Assembly: GCA_963803295.1 (NCBI GenBank)
Contig: CAWDMC010000024.1
Coordinates: 62,001-126,000, forward strand
DNA: 64,000 bases
DNA from: CAWDMC01 sp963803295
Lineage (GTDB): Bacteria; Acidobacteriota; Terriglobia; UBA7540
Direction of reading: 5' to 3'
Shown here: positions 18,707 to 27,168 of the stretch, one piece after another
Layout of the letters: each line of letters opens with the position of its first letter
Position numbering within the stretch: the first letter of the stretch is position 1
Made by a program: the position numbers and the translations under genes
Notes under the pieces: generated by a model
Told to the model about the DNA's origin: nothing
Database searches by the model: none
What the model saw: the letters and a program-made list of their open reading frames with translations, nothing else

Positions 18707-19423
18707 ATGGTCCCGATGAGCCCGCCGAGCCTGATCACCGTTGTTGCTATGCTTTTTGGCCTGGCCGCCCGTTTGGTAGGTAAGCGTAAGGCGAAGGTCC
18801 GGCTTGTACAGCGTGGCGCCAGGCTGATCCTGAAACTCACTGGCGCGGAGGTGCTGTTCACCAGCCCTAATACCGTGACTGAGGAGGCGGTCCTTCTGGT
18901 GGCGAACCGCGAGGGCCGGGCCGATCCGATAGCACTGGCGGCGGCGGTGCCTTTTCCGTTCCTCTTCGCGGACCGGGCCGCCATTGCGGATCTGCCCAAG
19001 CCGCTCCGATTTCTGTTGAAGCCGGCACAACTGGCTCCTGTATACGGAGAGACCTCGCCGGTGGGCGGCACACTGCGGCAGCGGATTCAGCACGGTCTCG
19101 AAGCCGGTCATTCCGTGCTGACCCTTTCCGACGCACCGCCGGGCACCGCGCCCGGCCGCAGCCCTTTCCGCCTCCAGGCGTTCCTTGCTGCTGCCGGATC
19201 GGGAAGTGCGATCCTGCCCGTCGCGGTGCGGGGAACAGCAGGGATTTTCGCGAACGGTCATCGCACCTCGCCCGGATTCAGGAGTGAGGCAGCGAAGATC
19301 GTGATGGGAGATCGGGTCTGGTTAAGGGACGAAGCTCCGCTTGAGTTTGCCGCCGTTCGTGAACTGGTCCGCGAGCGGATTCGAGATCTGTCTACGGTGA
19401 GAAGAGAGGAGGAGGCAGAATAG
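18707..19423 (+). CDS. PlsC-like (lysophosphatidate acyltransferase family) protein without catalytic His
   Basis: A 238-residue protein with one N-terminal hydrophobic segment and the layout of 1-acylglycerol-3-phosphate acyltransferases. Active members carry NHxSxxD, the HX4D motif. Here the aligned stretch is ANREGRADPI, with Arg68 where His is expected and Asp73 kept. The glycerol-phosphate-binding FPEGTR motif is also degenerate (TLSDAPPGTAPGRSPFRLQA). The later region (AILPVAVRGT, VMGDRV) still fits the family. It probably does not catalyse ordinary acyl transfer. It could be a regulatory subunit or use other chemistry. It precedes plsY by 24 bases. The ATG at 18707 directly follows an in-frame GTG. 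Confidence 0.72.
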   Translation: MVPMSPPSLITVVAMLFGLAARLVGKRKAKVRLVQRGARLILKLTGAEVLFTSPNTVTEEAVLLVANREGRADPIALAAAVPFPFLFADRAAIADLPKPLRFLLKPAQLAPVYGETSPVGGTLRQRIQHGLEAGHSVLTLSDAPPGTAPGRSPFRLQAFLAAAGSGSAILPVAVRGTAGIFANGHRTSPGFRSEAAKIVMGDRVWLRDEAPLEFAAVRELVRERIRDLSTVRREEEAE

Positions 19424-19447
19424 TCGCTGTCCACGGTACTTTCCGCT

Positions 19448-20122
19448 ATGATTCATAACCTTGGCCTCCTGGCACTCCGCTTTGGACTGTGCTTCCTCAC
19501 CGGCTCGATACCTTTCGCCGTGATCTCGATGCTTGGCACCGGCATCGACATTCGCAAGGTGGGGTCAGGCAATCCCGGATTTAATAACGTCCTGCGCGTT
19601 AGCAAAGGCAGGGCCGTGGTGGCGCTCCTCGGCGATATGGGCAAGGGTTTTCTGGCGGTTTGGCTGGTGTGGAAGGTCTGGCCCCTGCACAGCCTTTGGG
19701 CGGGAAGGGCGCCGACCCACTCGGACCTGGTCGTGCTGGGATGGCTCTACGGTTTCGCCGCCGTCCTGGGACATTGTTACTCGCCTTTCCTGGAATTCAA
19801 CGGCGGCAAGGGGATCGCCACGTCAGGAGGGGTAATGCTGGTGCTTTACCCGAAGTGGGCCATCATTGCTTTGGCCTACTTTGCCACCTCACGAGTGACG
19901 CTGGGCAAGTTAAAGGTGAAGGAGGCTGGCACCCTGGCTTCACTTAGTACCTGGGCCCTGTTTTTGGTTCTGGCGGTCTTTTGGGGAGGCCGCCTGGACA
20001 TTGCGAGCGCGCTGGTCATGTTGTTGTTCCTTACCTTGCGCCACAAGGGCAATCTGCAGAAATTGTGGGGAACCCAGGAGCCGCCGAAGGTCAGTGAAGA
20101 GTCAGTTGTGCGCACGTCGTGA
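19448..20122 (+). CDS. plsY: Acyl-phosphate:glycerol-3-phosphate acyltransferase PlsY
   Basis: A 224-residue integral membrane enzyme that acylates glycerol-3-phosphate from acyl-phosphate, the first step of phospholipid synthesis. Its three signature loops are present: LTGSIPFAVI, KVGSGNPGFNNVLR and GHCYSPFLEFNGGKGIATSG, and RHKGNLQKL lies near the C-terminus. There are about six membrane helices. The usual T in GxTN is Phe here (PGFNN). It lies in the lipid cluster directly after the PlsC-like gene. This placement suggests a cluster-specific copy in addition to any housekeeping one, but the window cannot show whether another plsY exists. Confidence 0.93.
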   Translation: MIHNLGLLALRFGLCFLTGSIPFAVISMLGTGIDIRKVGSGNPGFNNVLRVSKGRAVVALLGDMGKGFLAVWLVWKVWPLHSLWAGRAPTHSDLVVLGWLYGFAAVLGHCYSPFLEFNGGKGIATSGGVMLVLYPKWAIIALAYFATSRVTLGKLKVKEAGTLASLSTWALFLVLAVFWGGRLDIASALVMLLFLTLRHKGNLQKLWGTQEPPKVSEESVVRTS

Positions 20123-20213
20123 CCAGCCATCGTGAGCCACCCTGAAACGCGCCGGTTTGCAATGCGCAAATGACAACTGAGCGGTGACAGTTGAGGACTG
20201 GCGGCTTTCTTAA

Positions 20214-20900
20214 ATGACCCGTTTCGCCTTTTACGATCTCGATGGAACCCTGGTTTCGGGCAACGTGGTGCGGCGTTACGCCTTTTTTGCCCGCCACCAG
20301 CCCTCCAGGGTCAAGGCCATTTGGAAGTACAGCAAACTGCTGGCCAGCGTGCCGGTTCTGATGGCGCTCGACTTGCGCTCCCGCCGTCTGTTCAACGAGG
20401 TTTTCTATCGCGAGTACAGGGGCATGCGGCGCGAGTGGTTACAGGCTCTCGAAGACAGGCTGTTCGAAGAAGAGATCCGGCCTTCGATCTACCCGGGCGC
20501 TCCGAGCCTGGTCGCGAGCGATCGCGATCTGGGTTTTCGCCTGGTCTTGGTCACCGGCGAGCTTGACTTGGCCCTTGCTCCAGTCACGCGCCACTTTGGC
20601 TTTGATCTCATGGTGGCAAATCGCATGATCTTCAAGGACGGCGCGGCCACCGGGAAAGTTGCTCCGCCGCTCCTGGCCGGGCGCGAAAAAGTCGAGGTGG
20701 TCCGCCGTATCTGTGCCGAGCACGGCGCCGATCCCGTCTACTCCAAGGCGTACTCGGATAGCTTTTCCGATTGCCCTATGCTCGAGTCCGTGGGCAACCC
20801 TGTGGCCGTGAATCCGGACCGGCGCTTGCGCCGGATGGCGCTCGAACGCGGGTGGCCGGTCCTTGATCTGAAGAGGTTGAATAATGGCAACACCCACTGA
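20214..20900 (+). CDS. HAD-superfamily phosphatase, SerB/HAD-IB type
   Basis: A 228-residue cytoplasmic phosphohydrolase. HAD motif I is FYDLDGTLVSGN at residues 6-17 with the nucleophile Asp and general acid Asp. Motif II is in LVTGELD, the conserved Lys is in the TGKVAPPLLAGREK region, and motif IV is SDSFSDCPMLE. The helical cap between motifs I and II is of HAD-IB type, as in phosphoserine phosphatase and some lysophosphatidate phosphatases. The cluster context (PlsY, PlsC-like, acyl reductase) suggests a lipid phosphate or glycerol phosphate substrate, which is inference. Its stop overlaps the start of the next frame by 17 bases, indicating an operon. Confidence 0.88.
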   Translation: MTRFAFYDLDGTLVSGNVVRRYAFFARHQPSRVKAIWKYSKLLASVPVLMALDLRSRRLFNEVFYREYRGMRREWLQALEDRLFEEEIRPSIYPGAPSLVASDRDLGFRLVLVTGELDLALAPVTRHFGFDLMVANRMIFKDGAATGKVAPPLLAGREKVEVVRRICAEHGADPVYSKAYSDSFSDCPMLESVGNPVAVNPDRRLRRMALERGWPVLDLKRLNNGNTH

Positions 20901-22595
20901 ACCGATCGAGTCGCGAGCGGGTTCGCGGCCCTTTGATTTCGGCGATCCCAGGCCCAATGCGGTAGGACGCGCCGCCGAGGTGTCCCACGAGGGCTGCGTG
21001 GTACATCTTGACGCCGACTCGGCGCCGCGCCTGATGTGGTCAGGCGAAGATCTGCTGTCGGTGAAATTTCCCGCCGGCACGCGAGTGATGTACCCGAATC
21101 CCACCATTCCAGGGCTTGCCCGATCACCAGGCCGGCGATGCGTTACGCTCTCGCTCATCCCGAGGAAATGGATCCTCTCGAGTCGCTGCTCGATCCAGGC
21201 ATGAAGGTCACCATTGCCATCGATGACATTTCGCTGCCCCTGCCGCCGATGAAGCGGCCGGACGTGCGGGAGTCCGTGTTGGATATCGTGCTCGTCGATG
21301 TTAACGGCAAAGGGTATAGACGATTTTCATATTATTATTGCCACCTCCTTTCATCGGCGCATGGAGCCTTTCGAGATCAAACGGGCGGTGGGTTCGAAGA
21401 TTTTCGACGCAATATTATCCCGATCGTCTCTACAATCACGACGGCGAAGCGCCCGGCGGCATGGTGGAACTCGGTGTCACCGATCACGGCGAGCACGTAC
21501 GCATCAACCGGCGCGCCGCCGAGTCTGACCTGCTGATCTACGTCAATATCAACCTCGTGCCTATGGATGGCGGCAGCAAGTCGGTGGGGGTCGGGCTCTG
21601 TGACTACCCGGTGTTCCAGGCGCACCACACTCCGCAGACCATTCTGGGCTCCGACTCCTATTTCGACAATACCCGATCGGCCATGGCCCGCTCGTTCGAC
21701 CGCATCGGCCGCGTCATCAACCAGCATCTGAAGGTGTTCCATATCGAGACGGTGCTCAATAACCAGATGTTCGACCCCATGATGCCCTTTTTCGTCAAAA
21801 ATGAGGATCGCCAGTTCAGCGCTCTTGACAAGACCATGTTCGCGAGCACGCGCTTTGCCCTGAGCAAGCTGCCTCGCGGCCCACCAAGCGCAAGATGCTG
21901 TTTCGAATTCCCGGCCCCCTACTCAGCCAATTGCCGTTCATGCGGGCGAAACTGTTTTCGGTGCACGCAAAGACGCTGGCGTACTACTATGCGCAGTATT
22001 GCTGTCCGATGGAGGGCCAGTCGGACGTGGTGGTCTACGGCGTTCCGTTTGTCATCGCCGTACAACGTGAATTCGATCCTGAACCCGCTGCTGGTGCAGA
22101 CTGCATGGCGCTCGGCTACTTCCACAACATGTACCGCGGCATGCCGGTGGTGAAGAAGAACGGCGTGCTGATCGTCACTCATCCGCTCTACGACGAATTC
22201 GATCCGCGCCACCACCCGTCGTACATCGAGTTCTTCCACCGCGTTCTGCCCGAGACGACGCGACTCCATCGAGCTGCAGCGCAAGTATGAAGCGGAGTTC
22301 GCGCACAATCCGGATTACATCCGAATGTATCGCACGGGTTATGCCTACCACGGCGTGCATCCGTTCTATATGTGGTACTGGGGCGAGAACGGCCGGGCGC
22401 ACGTCGGCAAGGTGATCTGTCGTCGGAGCCGAGAGCCAGCGTGCTGCCGAGATCATGGGTTGGGAGACGGCCGCGAGCATGGACGAGGCGCTGGAAATGG
22501 CCCAATCGCACGTCGGCCGCAAGCCGAGCATCACTCTAATGCACTTCGCGCCAATCCTCATGGCGGATATGATCGGAACGCCTGAGAAAGTGTAA
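20884..22595 (+). pseudogene. LarA-like (DUF2088/lactate racemase family) gene with about six frameshifts
   Basis: Piecing the frames together gives about 570 residues related to the nickel-dependent lactate racemase family. Visible family features are IAIDDISLPLPP, then IIIATSFHRRMEPFEIKRA, then LYNHDGEAPGGMVELGVT with INRRAAESDLLIYVN. The frame changes near 21115, 21310, 21410, 21880, 22255 and 22425, and the last piece ends EMAQSHVGRKPSITLMHFAP before the stop at 22593-22595. Each piece is well conserved by eye, which argues for recent breakage or indel errors rather than old decay. It starts inside the HAD gene, so it was part of the operon. Whether it racemised an alpha-hydroxy acid is unknown. 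Confidence 0.75.
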
Positions 22596-22598
22596 CTG

Positions 22599-22834
22599 CA
22601 GCCGCGGATGAACACCGATCAACGCGGATTGAAACACCTAACTATCTCCGGGCCACCCGAAATCGAAGTCGGCCTGCGGTTGAACTTCAGCTCCAAGCCA
22701 CAGTTCAAGCCATTGGTTTTCGACAACTCGCGCAAAGCGGACCGACGAACCTAGACGGGCACGCACAACGGCAGTCACCGCAGTTTGATGGCTTATTGTT
22801 TGATCCGTGTTCGTCCGTGTTTAATCTGCGGCTG
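22599..22834. repeat. Interval bounded by imperfect 32-base inverted repeats
   Basis: The left arm (22599-22630) starts CAGCCGCGGATGAACACCG. The right arm (22803-22834) read in reverse complement starts CAGCCGCAGATTAAACACGG. They align with one indel and several mismatches. The roughly 170 bases between them have no gene. The element fills the gap between the LarA-like pseudogene and the next SDR gene. The sequence resembles the CGGATGAACAC-type repeats I know from several bacterial phyla. Confidence 0.6.
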
Positions 22835-22842
22835 AAACTCGT

Positions 22843-23844
22843 ATGAATACCATCCTCATCACCGGCGCCACTGGATTTCTCGGCAAGCACCTGGTCAATC
22901 AGCTCAGGACGGTGCAGCCTGATACACGTTTGCGGCTGCTGCTATTCGACGCCAACCCCTGGGAAGGCGACCCGCAAATCGAGGCGGTGGACGGCGACAT
23001 CACCGCGCCGGGCGACGTCGACCGTGTTATCGGAGGGGCGAGCAAGGTCTACCACCTTGCCGGTTTTGTCTCTCGCGATCCGAAGCGTGCCGAATTGCTC
23101 TATCGCGTTCACATCGAAGGCACGCGAAACATTTGTGAAGCAGCCCTACGGCACGGCGTGGAGCGCGTTGTGCACGTGTCCTCGTCCGGGACGATCGCGG
23201 TCAGCCGGGAGCCCACCGTCCACGATGAGGGCTCCGGTTACAAACACGACGTGGCGGGCCGCTGGGCGTACTACTTGAGCAAGATCTTTGCTGAAAAACT
23301 GGCGCTTTCCTATTTCGAGAATCGGCACCTGCCGGTGGTCGTCGTAAATCCCGCTCTGCTGCTCGGACCTGGGGACGACCGAATGTCTTCGACCGGCGAC
23401 GTGCTGCTGTTCCTGCGACGCCAGGTCATGGCCTCCCCTACCGGCGGGCTTAGCTTTGTGGATGCCCGCGATGCCGCAGCAGGGCTCGTCGGTGCCATGC
23501 GTTTGGGAACTTCTGGCCAGCGGTATCTGCTGAGCGGTCCCAACTGGACGTTTCGGGAGTTCTTTGAGGCTGTCGGCCGCGTGTCCGGTCTCCGCGCCCC
23601 TAGGTTTACCGCTCCAGTTGGCGTATCGCTTGCAAGCGCGCGCCTGCTGCGGCGACTGATGCCTCTAATGGGCAAATCGTTTCCGCTTGACGATGAGTCC
23701 ATCCGGATGGCGGCCCATTTCTGGTACTGCGACTCCTCGAAGGCGCGGGCCGAGCTTGGATTCAATCCGCGCGATCCCTTTGAAACCTTGCGCGACACCG
23801 TGGCCGATCTCAGGCGCCGCTTGGATGGGCAGCGGTCCCGATAG
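22843..23844 (+). CDS. Extended SDR, NAD-dependent epimerase/3-beta-HSD-like
   Basis: A 333-residue NAD(P)-dependent oxidoreductase. The Rossmann motif LITGATGFLGKHL is at residues 5-17, the middle motif VYHLAGFVSR lies near 73, the catalytic Ser is in VHVSSSGT, and the Tyr-Lys pair is in YYLSK. The VVVNPALLLGPGD stretch is typical of dihydroflavonol reductase and 3-beta-hydroxysteroid dehydrogenase relatives, including hopanoid-associated HpnA and OleD. The last gene of the lipid-like cluster, it is separated from the others by the inverted-repeat interval. The family and the context suggest reduction or oxidation of a lipid hydroxyl group, but a nucleotide-sugar substrate cannot be excluded. 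Confidence 0.85.
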   Translation: MNTILITGATGFLGKHLVNQLRTVQPDTRLRLLLFDANPWEGDPQIEAVDGDITAPGDVDRVIGGASKVYHLAGFVSRDPKRAELLYRVHIEGTRNICEAALRHGVERVVHVSSSGTIAVSREPTVHDEGSGYKHDVAGRWAYYLSKIFAEKLALSYFENRHLPVVVVNPALLLGPGDDRMSSTGDVLLFLRRQVMASPTGGLSFVDARDAAAGLVGAMRLGTSGQRYLLSGPNWTFREFFEAVGRVSGLRAPRFTAPVGVSLASARLLRRLMPLMGKSFPLDDESIRMAAHFWYCDSSKARAELGFNPRDPFETLRDTVADLRRRLDGQRSR

Positions 23845-23934
23845 GATGGATCGAAATTGCCTAAACCCTCAAGTCGGGTTAAGCTAAAGCCAGCTTCATC
23901 GTGAAAAGTTGCGAGCAAGATTGAAGAAGTGGAA

Positions 23935-24018
23935 GCACCGTAAAGGTGCTCCGCTGCGGTCACATGGGATTGAGAGCGGCGGGCCTTTACGGCCTGCTGT
24001 TTGTAGCCCCGAAAGGGC
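23935..24018. repeat. Cluster of three short hairpins upstream of zwf
   Basis: Three small palindromes follow each other: GCACC-GTAAA-GGTGC (23935-23949), GGCC-TTTAC-GGCC (23982-23994) and GCCC-CGAAA-GGGC (24006-24018). The motif combination looks like a REP-type repeat relic. No long T-tract is present, so simple termination is unlikely. Confidence 0.55.
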
Positions 24019-24051
24019 GGACCATAACGCGCTTCCGATCTGAGGTGAGCC

Positions 24052-25605
24052 TTGGCCAATGTGAACGTCGCGCCCGAACAAACGGAGACTTCCGGTTTCG
24101 ACCAGCCTGGAAGATTGGCCGATCCTTCCACCATGGTGATTTTCGGTGGCACCGGCGACCTCACCAAGCGCAAGCTGATTCCGGCACTTTATAATCTCTC
24201 GCGGGAGGGGCTGTTACCCGAGGGTTTTGCCGTGGTCGGCATCGGGCGGACTCCTCTTAGTACGGAGGAGTTCCGCGACAAGATCGATGAGGATATCAAG
24301 CACTTTGCCACCATCGAGATCGAAGCCGGCCGCTGGAAAGATTTGCTCAGCCGCCTCTACTATTTGAGCGGCGATCTGCAGAATCCCGAAACGTACCAGC
24401 ATCTCGGCCAGTTGCTGGCGCAGATCGACAAGGACCATGCGACCCGCGGGAATTACTTTTACTATCTGGCTACAGCACCCACCTTTTTCGGCGAGGTAAT
24501 CCGTCAACTCGGGGCCGCCGGTCTGGCGGCAGAGGGGCGTGGGCACTGGCGCCGGGTGATCATTGAAAAGCCATTCGGGGTGGATCTGGAATCGGCCCGC
24601 GCCTTGAATCACGAAATCAGTCAGGTATTGCAGGAAAATCAAATATACCGGATCGATCATTACCTGGGTAAAGAAACCGTCCAGAATATCCTCGTGTTCC
24701 GTTTTTCCAATGGCATTTTCGAGCCCATCTGGAATCGCCGCTACATTGACCATGTGCAGATCACGGTGTCGGAGACGGTCGGGGTGGAGACGCGCGGTGG
24801 CTACTACGACCAGTCTGGGGCGCTGCGCGATATGGTGCCGAACCACATTTTCCAGCTCATCATGCTCACCGCCATGGAGCCGCCGATTTCCTTCGAGGCC
24901 GACGCGGTGCGCGATGAGCAGGCCAAGATTCTGCGTGCCATCCCGCCGCTCAATCCCGAGGATGTGCTGAATCGCAGCGTGCGCGGCCAGTACGGGGAAG
25001 GCGTGATCGAGGGTGAGCGCGTTCCCGCCTATCGCACCGAGCCTCACGTTCGTCCTGATTCCGCCACCGAGACTTTCGTGGCCCTGCGGTTAAGCATCGA
25101 TAACTGGCGCTGGGCCGAAGTGCCTTTCTATCTTCGCACGGGCAAGCGCCTGCCCAGCCGCGTCACCGAGGTCGCCATCCGCTTCAAACACGCTCCCTTT
25201 ATTCTCTTTCGCAAGACTCCCGTGGAGCGTCTCACCCAAAACGAACTGGTGATCCGTATTCAACCCGACGAAGGCATCTCAGTGCGTTTCGGCGCCAAGA
25301 TCCCGGGACCGTTGGTGCGGCTCGGTGCGGTGAAGATGAATTTTGCCTACACCGATTATTTTGGCACCACGCCTACCACGGGCTACGAGCGCCTGCTTTA
25401 CGACTGCATGGCGGGCGACGCCACCCTGTTTCAGCGTGCCGACATGGTGGAGGCGGGATGGAGCGTGGTGGCGCCTATTCTCGATGTGTGGAAGGCCTTG
25501 CCGCCGCGCAATTTCCCCAACTACGCGTCAGGCACCTGGGGTCCCAAGGAATCGAATGACCTGCTCGGCCGCGACGGAAGGCACTGGAGGACCATCGAAC
25601 TGTGA
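24052..25605 (+). CDS. zwf: Glucose-6-phosphate 1-dehydrogenase
   Basis: This enzyme oxidises glucose-6-phosphate to 6-phosphogluconolactone with NADP, the entry to the pentose phosphate or Entner-Doudoroff route. At 517 residues it has the usual length. The nucleotide-binding motif is IFGGTGDLTKRKLIPALYNL, the substrate-binding signature is RIDHYLGKETVQN, and IEKPFGVDLESA is also standard. The start is a TTG at 24052 with GAGGTGAG five bases upstream; about 25 residues precede the first beta strand. The stop overlaps the glucokinase GTG by four bases, so glucose phosphorylation and oxidation are translationally coupled. No 6-phosphogluconolactonase gene is beside it. Confidence 0.96.
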   Translation: MANVNVAPEQTETSGFDQPGRLADPSTMVIFGGTGDLTKRKLIPALYNLSREGLLPEGFAVVGIGRTPLSTEEFRDKIDEDIKHFATIEIEAGRWKDLLSRLYYLSGDLQNPETYQHLGQLLAQIDKDHATRGNYFYYLATAPTFFGEVIRQLGAAGLAAEGRGHWRRVIIEKPFGVDLESARALNHEISQVLQENQIYRIDHYLGKETVQNILVFRFSNGIFEPIWNRRYIDHVQITVSETVGVETRGGYYDQSGALRDMVPNHIFQLIMLTAMEPPISFEADAVRDEQAKILRAIPPLNPEDVLNRSVRGQYGEGVIEGERVPAYRTEPHVRPDSATETFVALRLSIDNWRWAEVPFYLRTGKRLPSRVTEVAIRFKHAPFILFRKTPVERLTQNELVIRIQPDEGISVRFGAKIPGPLVRLGAVKMNFAYTDYFGTTPTTGYERLLYDCMAGDATLFQRADMVEAGWSVVAPILDVWKALPPRNFPNYASGTWGPKESNDLLGRDGRHWRTIEL

Positions 25606-26594
25606 TCCTGGCCGGTGATATTGGGGGCACCAACGCGCGGCTCGGCTTCTTCACTCTGGAACAGGGACGGCTGAAGCTCATTCAGGAGACGGACTATCCC
25701 AGCCGTGAGCACGGGAGTCTCGACGAGATCGTAGGGAAGTTCATTACCGACCATAACCTGAAGGTGGAGCGAGCAGGTTTTGGCGTGGCCGGACCGGTTC
25801 GCGGTCACACGGTCACCACCTCGAACCTTCCCTGGGTGGTCAATGGCGACTCGCTGGCCCGGTTGCTTTCCATCGAGCAGGTGGCGCTAGTCAACGACCT
25901 TGAGGCGAACACGTTCGGCATTGCCGCGCTCGGCCCGCAGGATTTCGTTGTGCTCAACGAGGGCGCGCCGGGCACCGAGGGAAATCTGGCGGTGATCGCG
26001 GCGGGCACCGGCCTCGGCGAAGCGGGAGCCTATTGGGACGGCCAGCGGCATCATCCCTTTGCCTGCGAAGGGGGCCACGCCGATTTCGCCCCGCGTAATC
26101 CTCTCGAGGGTGAGCTTCTGAACCACCTGCTTCGGCAGTACCAGAGCGTCAGCTACGAGCGTGTGCTTTCGGGGTCGGGACTGGTGCACATTTTCCAGTT
26201 CCTTCGTGACACCGGCCGCGGTGAGGAACCCTCCTGGCTGACGGAGCAGATGCGCGGGGGCGATGCGGCCGCCGCCATCTCTCGCGCCGCGCTCGAGGCC
26301 CGCAGTGAAATCTGCATGTGGGCGCTCGACCTTTTTATTTCGTTCTATGGCGCCGAGGCCGGCAATCTCGCCCTTAAGATCATGGCGACGGGTGGTGTCT
26401 TTGTGGGTGGCGGCATTGCCCCCAAGATCATTGCTAGGCTCAAGGGTCCCGGCTTCATGGACGCCTTCATTAGTAAGGGCCGCATGAAGCCGGTGCTCGA
26501 AGCTGTTCCGGTGCGGGTTATCCTGAACGATCGCACGGCTCTGCTGGGTGCAGCCCGGCGCGCGACGTTATCAGGCAGTGACTCGCGTCAGTGA
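25602..26594 (+). CDS. glk: Glucokinase
   Basis: A 330-residue cytoplasmic enzyme that phosphorylates glucose with ATP, supplying the substrate of the overlapping upstream zwf. The phosphate-binding motif DIGGTNARLG is at residues 5-14, the substrate-binding segment NDLEANTFGI follows near 106, VIAAGTGLGEAG is the second phosphate loop, and CEGGHADFAPR is the conserved glucokinase stretch. It belongs to the Escherichia coli-type glucokinase family rather than the ROK family, because no zinc-binding ROK cysteines are present. The GTG start overlaps the zwf stop (GTGA). The next gene overlaps the glk stop by a single base. Confidence 0.95.
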   Translation: MILAGDIGGTNARLGFFTLEQGRLKLIQETDYPSREHGSLDEIVGKFITDHNLKVERAGFGVAGPVRGHTVTTSNLPWVVNGDSLARLLSIEQVALVNDLEANTFGIAALGPQDFVVLNEGAPGTEGNLAVIAAGTGLGEAGAYWDGQRHHPFACEGGHADFAPRNPLEGELLNHLLRQYQSVSYERVLSGSGLVHIFQFLRDTGRGEEPSWLTEQMRGGDAAAAISRAALEARSEICMWALDLFISFYGAEAGNLALKIMATGGVFVGGGIAPKIIARLKGPGFMDAFISKGRMKPVLEAVPVRVILNDRTALLGAARRATLSGSDSRQ

Positions 26595-27142
26595 TGAGTT
26601 GCCGCTTGCATTTTATCCTCCTTGTCTGTCATCGCCTTTTTATGGCGAAGCTCCTCGTAAAGACTCTTCTTTTCACAATCCTTTTTCCCGGCTCAGTTAC
26701 GATTCTATTTCCTTACCTGATCCTTCCAGCAGGCTCTCGCCCGGTATCGCCATGGGGGTTCATAGGACTTCTGCCGATCGTCGTGGGTGCGGGCATATAC
26801 TTCGTGTGTGCCTGGGACTTTGCGGCTTGGGGGCAGGGAACTCCGGCTCCTATTGACGCTCCCCGCCAACTGGTAAAACGGCGCTTGTATCAGCAGGTAC
26901 GCAATCCCATGTACGTGGGCGTGCTGCTGATCCTGGCCGGCGAAGTTATCGTATTTCTTTCGTTGCGGCTCCTGGTCTACGTTTTATTCGTGTGGCTCAT
27001 GTTTCACCTTTTCGTTGTCCTGTACGAAGAACCGGGGCTACACCGCAAGTTTGGCGCGTCCTACATGGAGTATTGCCGTAAGGTATCGCGCTGGATCCCT
27101 CTAAGGAGGGAGCGCCTGAACTCGAAACCTATTGATTTGTAA
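26594..27142 (+). CDS. Membrane methyltransferase, isoprenylcysteine carboxyl methyltransferase-like
   Basis: A 182-residue membrane protein with about four helices. The C-terminal half carries the family pattern: GTPAPIDAPRQLV, then YQQVRNPMYVGVLLILAGE and finally FVVLYEEPGLHRKFGASY. The RNPMYVG and EEP motifs are those of isoprenylcysteine carboxyl and phospholipid N-methyltransferase relatives, which use S-adenosylmethionine. The ATG at 26594 overlaps the glk stop as TGATG. A second ATG at 26642 begins MAKLLVKTLLFTILFPG and matches relatives better, so the real protein may be 16 residues shorter. The substrate is unknown, and its link to glucose metabolism may be positional only. Confidence 0.8.
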   Translation: MSCRLHFILLVCHRLFMAKLLVKTLLFTILFPGSVTILFPYLILPAGSRPVSPWGFIGLLPIVVGAGIYFVCAWDFAAWGQGTPAPIDAPRQLVKRRLYQQVRNPMYVGVLLILAGEVIVFLSLRLLVYVLFVWLMFHLFVVLYEEPGLHRKFGASYMEYCRKVSRWIPLRRERLNSKPIDL

Positions 27143-27168
27143 CCCTCGATAAGGCGGGAGGACCAGCA

